Of a stretch of 64,000 bases of DNA, positions 56,830 to 64,000 are shown one piece after another. The DNA comes from Mechercharimyces sp. CAU 1602 (GTDB lineage Bacteria; Bacillota; Bacilli; Thermoactinomycetales; JANTPT01), in assembly GCF_024753565.1 (NCBI RefSeq), contig NZ_JANTPT010000002.1, positions 62,001-126,000 of the forward strand. Reading direction: 5' to 3'. A model generated the notes under the pieces. It searched no databases. It was not told where the DNA came from and saw only the letters and a program-made list of their open reading frames with translations. Every line of letters starts with the position of its first letter. Within the stretch, counting starts at the first letter, position 1. The translations under genes and the position numbers were made by a program.

Positions 56830-58662
56830 TTATTTTAACATCTCTCGCAATCGTTGCACATGTTCTGGTGTTCCACTAATAATTAGCCGATCCCCTAGCA
56901 ACAAAAGTGTCTCACCATGAGGTAAAATCACTTCATCACCCCGGAAAACGCGTATAATGAGTGTATCACCTAAGAATGGCAAATCCCGTACGCGGCGTTC
57001 ATGGAAACGCTCATTACATAAGGGTATTTCTTGCATATGAGATTCTTTATCCGATACCATTTTTATCATCGACGGATGTTCAATCAAGGAGAGCAACAAG
57101 GTCTTATTGGCTGAAAATGAGGAGAAGAGATGAATGGCCGACTCCTTCGGCAATTTCAGATTAGCCTTATCCTCCATCCGTGCAATGACTTGCTCTACCC
57201 CTTCTTTTTCTGCCCAACATGCCAAACGAACGTTTTTCTCATCATCATTGGTGAAGAAGACAACAATATCGCTATCTATCACTCCTTCAGCTTCCAATGA
57301 TTCTTCATCAATCACAGGTAGCTGGACAATTGGATATGGACGTTCATTATCCGACTCCAAGTTGGACTTGTCGGAACCATATACCGTCACCTGATACTTA
57401 TCATCAAATAGATCTTGAGCTAACGTAAGAGTAACCAGATTAATCCCTACTAACGACACTGTATGCCGCTGTTCCTTTTCCCGATCTGGCAAGATCTTTT
57501 GGAATAAGATAGGTGAGATCAAAGTCGTTAGCACCGCTGCTAACACTAATGCAGTATTCATCGTCTCATCAATAATTTTCATCTCAATTCCAATCGCTGC
57601 CGCCGCAATCACTAGACTAAGTTGCGAACTTAGCAATAGCCCAGCTCCAATCGATTGCTTCATGTTAAACCATCGACGGAATAAGAGGATCACCAACACA
57701 CGCGAGAAATAAGCTGCAAAGAGGAGAATCGGGAGCATCAACAGTGCACTAGGCTCTTGTAACAGCCCTTTTAGATCGAGCTCCGCCCCCACCATCACAA
57801 AGAAGATGGGAATGAGAAATCCATAGCCAAACGCATTCAGCTGCTTTACAAACGGCTTGCTCGGATACATCAGAGACAGGATTACCCCAGCTAAGAAGGC
57901 ACCTAAAATATTTTCTGCCCCTACTCCTTCTGATAAGGCTACAAAGAGCAATATCAGAGCAAACACACCCCGTGTGCTGATCGAAATTGTTTCTAATTTA
58001 ATTTTTTCCACCAATTTAAAGGGCTTAAAGATTTGAATCATACGATAGACAACAAAGAATGCAACGAAGAGCAGTAATAACCATAGAGTGTTAAACACAC
58101 TCTCTCCCGACCGTATTAAAGATATATGGATCGCTAACAACAGCATCGTAACGAAATCCGCGATCACAGCCGTCAATAAAATCGCTTGCCCATATGTAGT
58201 ATCAAGAAAGCCTTTATCTTTCAATATAGGCAGTGCGATACTAACTGAGATGGTCGAGATGATCAGTGTCATAAAGAGGACATCATCGACAAACCCGAGA
58301 GCTTGAATTCCCCACGCCATGCCAAAAGAGAGAAATAAAATCGTAAAAAAGCTAACCACGCTAATAATAAGTGGATTACCCGCTTTTTTATCTTTCTTTT
58401 TGTTACTTTTTTGTATCAGGTCAAAATCGATCTCCAAGCCACTGAGAAACATCAGATAGATGATCCCCAAGGTAGAAAGTAGTTCAAGAAATTGATCTTC
58501 ATGAATGACTTGAAACCCACTTTGCCCCAGAACGATCCCTGCTATAATTTCGGCAACCACCACAGGAATAAATTTTAATTTTAGTCGATGCAAGACAATC
58601 GGTATAAGAAATGCAACAATCACCACAACCATAAGTGATGTAACAGAATGGGTTCCCTCCAT
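56830..58662 (-). CDS. Monovalent cation:proton antiporter (CPA2) with TrkA-N and TrkA-C domains
   Basis: The 610-residue protein has about twelve to thirteen membrane helices (to residue 395) in the Na+/H+ exchanger fold with GIIYLMFLSGLEIDF and GAGLLLSSQLSLVIAAAAIGIE. A TrkA-N-like nucleotide domain (about 405-520) and a TrkA-C-like ligand domain (about 530-610) follow. AGGAGG precedes the ATG. Relatives exchange K+ or Na+ for H+ and some are gated by c-di-AMP or nucleotides through these domains; the ion is not determined here. Confidence 0.9.
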   Translation of the reverse strand: MEGTHSVTSLMVVVIVAFLIPIVLHRLKLKFIPVVVAEIIAGIVLGQSGFQVIHEDQFLELLSTLGIIYLMFLSGLEIDFDLIQKSNKKKDKKAGNPLIISVVSFFTILFLSFGMAWGIQALGFVDDVLFMTLIISTISVSIALPILKDKGFLDTTYGQAILLTAVIADFVTMLLLAIHISLIRSGESVFNTLWLLLLFVAFFVVYRMIQIFKPFKLVEKIKLETISISTRGVFALILLFVALSEGVGAENILGAFLAGVILSLMYPSKPFVKQLNAFGYGFLIPIFFVMVGAELDLKGLLQEPSALLMLPILLFAAYFSRVLVILLFRRWFNMKQSIGAGLLLSSQLSLVIAAAAIGIEMKIIDETMNTALVLAAVLTTLISPILFQKILPDREKEQRHTVSLVGINLVTLTLAQDLFDDKYQVTVYGSDKSNLESDNERPYPIVQLPVIDEESLEAEGVIDSDIVVFFTNDDEKNVRLACWAEKEGVEQVIARMEDKANLKLPKESAIHLFSSFSANKTLLLSLIEHPSMIKMVSDKESHMQEIPLCNERFHERRVRDLPFLGDTLIIRVFRGDEVILPHGETLLLLGDRLIISGTPEHVQRLREMLK

Positions 58663-58948
58663 ACTAAGCCTCCTGTGCCACTACATGTTCTGATGTATTT
58701 GTGTGCTCGTGTTCGCGTTCGCACACATCATGAATGACGGTCAAATTTTCTACTACAGATTACTTGTCGTTTATCACACAGAAAAGCTGTGGAAGGTGAC
58801 AATTTACAAGAGCCTCAATCACTCTGTTAATAATATATCCAGAAGTATAAAGACTGTCCAGTAAATCGTAGGAAATGTTCCTCCATAGAGAAGAGACACT
58901 TCCTAAAAAGCACACACCTACAGGGATCTGCTCACAAAGATACGAAAA
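58663..58948. other. Intergenic region upstream of the antiporter
   Basis: The main visible element is a 7-bp hairpin (TGTGTGC at 58700-58706 with GCACACA at 58721-58727) in the leader of the antiporter gene. No gene is convincing; the minus-strand frame at 58760-58957 lacks a ribosome site. Confidence 0.4.
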
Positions 58949-58969
58949 AGCCACCATGATATGGCAGCT
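58949..58969 (-). terminator. Terminator of the rapZ-yvcK-whiA-HPr operon
   Basis: An 8-bp stem with two G-T pairs (58949-58956 with 58962-58969) followed by TTTTTCG on the minus strand. Confidence 0.65.
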
Positions 58970-58985
58970 GGAGAAAGGGACTTCA

Positions 58986-59249
58986 CTATTTTAAGCTCTC
59001 CCGACTAATCAAATTCTCTAGACGGCGAACCGCTTCCTCTTCGTCTGTGCCATCTGCAATGATGGTCATCGCAGCCCCTTTGGCAACCGCCAAACTCATA
59101 ATTCCCATGATGCTTTTTGCATTTACTTTCTTTCCGTCTTTCGAAACAAAAATTTCTGCCGCAAATTTATTAGCTTCTTGTACAAAGCGCGCCGCTGGAC
59201 GAGCGTGTAACCCCGTATCTAAGCGAATCACTACTTCTTTTTCTGTCAT
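58986..59249 (-). CDS. HPr/Crh-like phosphocarrier protein
   Basis: The 87-residue protein lies where B. subtilis has crh, directly after whiA. It retains His15 in the TGLHARPAA motif, the residue that carries PEP-derived phosphate in HPr, whereas B. subtilis Crh has Gln there. The regulatory Ser46 is also kept (NAKSIMGIM). The rest (VQEANKFAAEIFVSKDGKKVNAKSIMG) is most like Crh. It could thus serve both sugar transport and CcpA-dependent catabolite control. I cannot tell whether it is the only HPr of the genome. Confidence 0.92.
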   Translation of the reverse strand: MTEKEVVIRLDTGLHARPAARFVQEANKFAAEIFVSKDGKKVNAKSIMGIMSLAVAKGAAMTIIADGTDEEEAVRRLENLISRESLK

Positions 59250-59283
59250 CTTGCGCTCCCCCTTCCTGTCCCCATTTAATCAT

Positions 59284-60234
59284 TTATGAAGTTTCATCCT
59301 CACCTGACATTTTACGAATCCGATGAGCCAATTCATTAATTTTGCGGAGACGATGATTGACGGCCGATTTACTTACTTCCCCAGGTAATAGTTGCCCTAA
59401 TTCAGTTAGGCTTACATCAGGGTAGCGAATACGTGCTTCTGCTACTTCCCGCAATCGCTCCGGAAGTTCTTCTAGTCCCATCTCCGCTTCGATCAGTCTA
59501 ATATTTTCCACCTGGCGCATACTAGCCTGAATCGTCTTGTTTAGATTAGCTGTTTCACAATTAACGAGGCGATTTACCGAGTTGCGCATATCTTTCATGA
59601 TGCGAACATCTTCAAAATGAAGAAGTGATTGGTGCGCACCCATCAGGTTGAGGAGTTCACCTATTTTATCTGCTTCCTTTAAGTAAACCACATATCCTTT
59701 CTTACGCTCAATCAGTTTTGCATGCAGGTGATATTTTTGTAACAACTCGCACAGATGTTCAGCATGATCATGATAAGTTGAGATAATTTCTAAGTGATAC
59801 GATCCACTATCAGGATTATTGACCGATCCTCCTGCTAAAAAAGCACCTCGAAGATAGGAGCGACGACAATACTCCTCTCCAATCAACTCCGAAGAGATAC
59901 CTTCGATGCGATGAAGCCCGACTCTCATAATACATAAATGCTCTAAGATCGACTCTGTTTTGTCAAGCACACGTATAATATACACATTATTTTTCTTTAA
60001 ACGCGCTTTTTTCCGCACCATTACTTCAGGTTGAACCGCATACAACAGTTTAAAGAGGCTGAAGATCCTGCGTGCAATCGAGGCATTTTCAGTATGAAGG
60101 TCCAGCACTGGACGCTTATCGTAGATAGAAAGCGAACCTACAATACGCACAATTGCTGAGAGTTCAGCACGTGCACTAGAGGGTTTTACATCGATGCGAC
60201 TCAGTTCGTTTTTCATCCTACCCGTAAAGGACAT
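59284..60234 (-). CDS. whiA: DNA-binding protein WhiA
   Basis: The 316-residue protein joins an N-terminal region related to LAGLIDADG homing endonucleases (with RGAFLAGGSVNNP near 128) with a C-terminal helix-turn-helix (VSLTELGQLLPGEVSKSAVNHRLRKINELA). WhiA affects cell division, and chromosome segregation in Bacillus. AGGA lies 7 nt before the ATG. It sits in the conserved rapZ-yvcK-whiA-crh order. Confidence 0.96.
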   Translation of the reverse strand: MSFTGRMKNELSRIDVKPSSARAELSAIVRIVGSLSIYDKRPVLDLHTENASIARRIFSLFKLLYAVQPEVMVRKKARLKKNNVYIIRVLDKTESILEHLCIMRVGLHRIEGISSELIGEEYCRRSYLRGAFLAGGSVNNPDSGSYHLEIISTYHDHAEHLCELLQKYHLHAKLIERKKGYVVYLKEADKIGELLNLMGAHQSLLHFEDVRIMKDMRNSVNRLVNCETANLNKTIQASMRQVENIRLIEAEMGLEELPERLREVAEARIRYPDVSLTELGQLLPGEVSKSAVNHRLRKINELAHRIRKMSGEDETS

Positions 60235-60272
60235 CACTCATTCCTACTCTCTTCCATCCACCATATTAATTT

Positions 60273-61232
60273 TTAAGCTCGCACAATTCGTAAGAGATGT
60301 TGACTTAAACGCTGAGCATTATGCCTAATCACCTGATCTTGATATTGAATAAAATTATCCGCAATCACGTGGTAGCCACTCTCTATTAAACGCTCGCAAT
60401 CAGGAAAGACAGGTTCGGATCCTTCCTCTGCATACGGTTTTAAAATCGAAACTTCGGGAATTTCACTATTGAGGAGGACTGTATCAATAATTCTTCCACC
60501 CATATGTTGTTCGATCACGGCTAAATGATCGTGCGCTGTATACCCACAGGTTTCACCAGGTTGGGTCATCACATTCCCAATGTAGACTTTCTCTGCACGA
60601 CTGCTGCGAATCGCCTCCGCCATTCCTTTTACTAAGAGATTAGGAATAACACTGGTATACAAACTCCCTGGTCCAATCACAATTAAATCAGCATCTTCTA
60701 TTGCCTGAATCGCCTCTTCTAGCGGACGAGGATTGGGTGGCTCCAGATAAACTTTACGAATTTTTTTGCCTGACTTTGGAATCTGCGATTCCCCGCGCAC
60801 AATCGTTCCATCTGTCATTTCTGCAACTAAAACAACATCTTGTTCACTTGCTGGCAATACACGTCCTCTCACCGCCAGCACTCGACTCAGCTCTTTTATC
60901 GCTTGTGTAAAATCCCCCGTAATATCTTTCATCGCTGCTAAAATCAAATTTCCTACGGCATGACCACGCAATCCATCTCCATTTTGAAAACGGTACTCAA
61001 ATATAGATTTTAGTAATGGTTCTGCGTCGGCCAATGCAAGCAAAACATTGCGAATATCTCCTGGTGGAGGCATCTGTAAATCAGTACGCAACCTCCCGGA
61101 GCTACCACCATCATCAGCGACGGTGACGATGGCTGTCAGTTCCAGGGGGTGGTGCTTCATCCCTCGTAGCAACACACCCAACCCTGTTCCGCCACCGATC
61201 ACTACCACATGTGGCTGGCGCTCTCCTCCCAT
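60273..61232 (-). CDS. yvcK: Gluconeogenesis factor YvcK/GlmR family protein
   Basis: The start at 61232 is preceded by AGAGG, 8 nt; the GTG at 61241 is rejected. The 319-residue protein has VVIGGGTGLGVLLRGMK near the N-terminus, TVADDGGSSGRLR, and the family block IGPGSLYTSVIPNLLVKG near 190. YvcK/GlmR binds UDP-GlcNAc and promotes flux into cell-wall precursor synthesis, and is needed for growth on gluconeogenic carbon. It lies 15 bp after rapZ and before whiA. Confidence 0.96.
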   Translation of the reverse strand: MGGERQPHVVVIGGGTGLGVLLRGMKHHPLELTAIVTVADDGGSSGRLRTDLQMPPPGDIRNVLLALADAEPLLKSIFEYRFQNGDGLRGHAVGNLILAAMKDITGDFTQAIKELSRVLAVRGRVLPASEQDVVLVAEMTDGTIVRGESQIPKSGKKIRKVYLEPPNPRPLEEAIQAIEDADLIVIGPGSLYTSVIPNLLVKGMAEAIRSSRAEKVYIGNVMTQPGETCGYTAHDHLAVIEQHMGGRIIDTVLLNSEIPEVSILKPYAEEGSEPVFPDCERLIESGYHVIADNFIQYQDQVIRHNAQRLSQHLLRIVRA

Positions 61233-61247
61233 CTCCAACACCTCTCT

Positions 61248-62123
61248 TTACTGCTGACCCTTTTTCGCATCCCGATGGGATACTTGACATCGCTGTTTCT
61301 CATTAAAGTGGCGATAAAGGTATTCAGCAATAGCAACCGAGCGATGCTGACCACCTGTACAACCAATCCCTACAACCAATTGCGATTTCCCTTCACGGAG
61401 ATAATGAGGTAGGAGAAACGATAGTAAATCCTCTAACTTCGCGATAAACTGTTGCGTCTCTGGCCACTTCATCACATATTCGTACACTTCCTCATCTTGT
61501 CCCGTGTGAGGGCGCAAGGAGTGCACATAATGAGGATTGGGCAAAAACCGAACATCAAATACCAAGTCTACATCTAGTGGCAACCCGTGTTTAAAACCAA
61601 AGGAAAGAAATGTAACCGAAAGTTGCGATGGTTCCTGGCTAAATTGTTTTACCAGCTTCTCCTTTAGGGCTACCGGCTTTAACCGACTCGTGTCTATCAC
61701 AGAGTCTGCTCTCCCTTTAATTTCATCCAGTAACTTGCGTTCTCGATTAATCCCTTCTAACGGCGTCCCATCAGGTGAAAGAGGATGAAGTCTCCTCGTT
61801 TCTTTGTAGCGAGCAACGAGTGAAGCATCATCTGCGTCGAGAAAGAGGATGTGATACTTGATTCCCTCATGCCCACCTAAAGTGTCCAACGTCTCAAGTA
61901 AGGATGAGAAAAAATCGCGCCCACGCATATCGATAACCAGAGCGGCCCGACGTAATTGTCCCCCAGATTGCTCTATCAAATCGACAAACTTAGGCAGTAA
62001 TACCGATGGTAAATTATCGATACAAAAGAAGCCGATATCCTCAAGACTTTGCACGGCAACTGTTTTACCTGCACCTGACATACCTGTGATAACAACTAAA
62101 TGAATATCTCGACCATTATCCAT
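61248..62123 (-). CDS. rapZ: RNase adapter / nucleotide-binding protein RapZ (YvcJ)
   Basis: The 291-residue protein has a Walker A motif ([12 protein letters not shown]) near residue 14 and the family signature [28 protein letters not shown] near 175. The C-terminal part ([17 protein letters not shown]) carries a second conserved site. YvcJ hydrolyses GTP in B. subtilis; in E. coli RapZ directs RNase E to GlmZ. It is followed closely by yvcK. Confidence 0.96.
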   Translation of the reverse strand: MDNGRDIHLVVITGMSGAGKTVAVQSLEDIGFFCIDNLPSVLLPKFVDLIEQSGGQLRRAALVIDMRGRDFFSSLLETLDTLGGHEGIKYHILFLDADDASLVARYKETRRLHPLSPDGTPLEGINRERKLLDEIKGRADSVIDTSRLKPVALKEKLVKQFSQEPSQLSVTFLSFGFKHGLPLDVDLVFDVRFLPNPHYVHSLRPHTGQDEEVYEYVMKWPETQQFIAKLEDLLSFLLPHYLREGKSQLVVGIGCTGGQHRSVAIAEYLYRHFNEKQRCQVSHRDAKKGQQ

Positions 62124-62222
62124 CCCCTACTGCACCCACTTTCCGACCATCCCTTAAAAAATCTCAAGCATTCACCCTAGTCTGTTTCTGCTTTAGCCCT
62201 TTAATCCTCACCTGGGGTCGCT

Positions 62223-62717
62223 TTATAACGACGACCCCGTCACTTTGTGAGATACCTCCGATCCAGTAACCGCTCGCAAGAACTCTTTCTGAAAGTAATC
62301 GGTTACTTGTTGCATCACTGCTTTACGCGTCAATACCCCTATAAACTGGTGGTGAATATCGGTCACAGGAATATACGATCGATCTGTCAATACCTCAAAT
62401 GCGAATGAGAAGATAGAGTTGGGTAAGATTGCCCCATGATTTATATCCATCGCCTCATGGACAGCATGTTGTTTTAGCATCGAAAAATCAATCTCATGGT
62501 TGGTCAACATAAAGTCGAGGATATGAGTTTTACTTATTATCCCCTCCACTGTACCAGCTGCACTGATGACAGGAACTGAGGAATACCCTCTTCTCGTCAA
62601 CACTAACAATGCACGATCCAAGCTCCACTCCGGTCGTACTGTTACTGCTTGCTCTTTGCTTGTTACCAGGGGAGCGATCTCTTGGGAGAACAGATAGCGA
62701 GCATCTTCGATCATCAT
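62223..62717 (-). CDS. CBS-domain protein, CbpB/YkuL-like
   Basis: The 164-residue protein is built of two CBS domains (about 20-75 and 80-150) with TRRGYSSVPVIS and DRSYIPVTDIHHQFIGVLTRKA. Length and sequence resemble YkuL (CbpB/DarB), which binds c-di-AMP and in B. subtilis regulates the (p)ppGpp synthetase Rel and pyruvate carboxylase. It occupies the place between trxB and rapZ that in many Bacillales is taken by a NUDIX gene. AAGGGG precedes the ATG. It may be co-transcribed with rapZ. Confidence 0.8.
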   Translation of the reverse strand: MMIEDARYLFSQEIAPLVTSKEQAVTVRPEWSLDRALLVLTRRGYSSVPVISAAGTVEGIISKTHILDFMLTNHEIDFSMLKQHAVHEAMDINHGAILPNSIFSFAFEVLTDRSYIPVTDIHHQFIGVLTRKAVMQQVTDYFQKEFLRAVTGSEVSHKVTGSSL

Positions 62718-62760
62718 ACAAACCCCTTTTCCTGCTTACACAAAAGAATGGACATGCCCT

Positions 62761-63774
<1,014 letters not shown>

Positions 63775-63839
63775 TTACATTCCTCTACCTTTACTTCCCG
63801 TTCTAGCGAGAGATAAATCCTCTACATTCGAAAAGAAAA

Positions 63840-63856
63840 GGAAGCACATGGCTTCC
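63840..63856 (-). terminator. Terminator of the thioredoxin-like gene
   Basis: GGAAGC (63840-63845) pairs with GCTTCC (63851-63856), followed on the minus strand by TTTTCTTTT. Confidence 0.7.
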
Positions 63857-63857
63857 C

Positions 63858-64000
63858 CTATTCACTATATTTTTCTAGGAACAATGCTACTTCCTCTTGG
63901 GTTTTCGCCTCACGACTGGTGAGGCGAGCCACCTCTTTTCCAGCTTTAAAAATAATAAAAGTAGGAATACCCTTCACTTTATATTTTTCTGCAATCTGCC
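63858..64000 (-). CDS. Thioredoxin-family protein, 3' part only
   Basis: The last 47 codons read QIAEKYKVKGIPTFIIFKAG and then KEVARLTSREAKTQEEVALF to a TAG at 63858. The cis-proline motif (V)KGIPTF and the following strand and helix are typical of thioredoxin C-terminal halves. The gene's start, and the CxxC motif, lie beyond the window. It may be reduced by the TrxB encoded next to it. Confidence 0.85.
   Translation of the reverse strand, partial: QIAEKYKVKGIPTFIIFKAGKEVARLTSREAKTQEEVALFLEKYSE

Noticed and set aside
58760-58957. Minus-strand 65-codon frame upstream of the antiporter
   Set aside because: It overlaps the HPr terminator, lacks a ribosome site and looks like chance.
62214-62238. 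Hairpin GGGGTCG/CGACCCC at the 3' end of the CBS gene
   Set aside because: No T-run follows on the minus strand, so a terminator cannot be claimed. It may only be local structure.

Overview
The window comes from a Gram-positive, endospore-forming member of the Bacillales. The evidence is a gerA-type germination operon, SpeD of the SpeH type, CggR, CtsR and FapR operators, sigma-54, and the trxB/rapZ/yvcK/whiA/HPr and secG/est/rnr/smpB/ssrA gene orders. The many SBBP propeller proteins with collagen-like tails fit the Thermoactinomycetaceae, but that family placement is inference, not proof.

Positions 1-4,015 hold an enolase-superfamily enzyme and a three-gene membrane protein / gluconate-2-dehydrogenase-subunit-3 / GMC-oxidoreductase operon. 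Positions 4,116-11,357 (+) carry four tandem genes for seven-bladed SBBP beta-propellers ending in a short Gly-X-Y collagen-like tail. Next come a two-component system with an MMPL transporter (-), a secreted M14 carboxypeptidase (+), speD, a FapR-controlled fabI, several small unknown genes (one with an unusual structured leader at 22,089-22,220), ispH, a Pro/Met-rich coat-like protein, a LysM-NlpC/P60 hydrolase and gerKA-KB-KC.

Positions 29,235-40,475 (-) carry four more SBBP-collagen genes, a DUF1259 gene pair and a small unknown gene with a sigma-K-like promoter. Decayed genes sit between and beside them (37,882-38,151 and 40,590-40,839), followed by an AT-rich orphan gene. This SBBP-collagen family, eight paralogues without secretion signals and several with sigma-K-like promoter sequences, is my best candidate for an undescribed system. 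I infer a spore-surface (coat or exosporium) filament family by analogy with BclA-like collagen proteins.

From 42,096 onward the window is conserved core genome. It holds tRNA-Ala, tRNA-Thr, tmRNA, smpB, rnr, carboxylesterase and secG, then the glycolytic operon cggR-gap-pgk-tpiA-gpmI-eno with a CggR operator, then rpoN, tRNA-Arg and clpP with a CtsR operator. A cation/proton antiporter, HPr/Crh, whiA, yvcK, rapZ, a CbpB-like CBS protein, trxB and the 3' end of a thioredoxin gene complete it. Start codons were moved from the longest ORF wherever a Shine-Dalgarno sequence or an ATGA overlap decided the matter.
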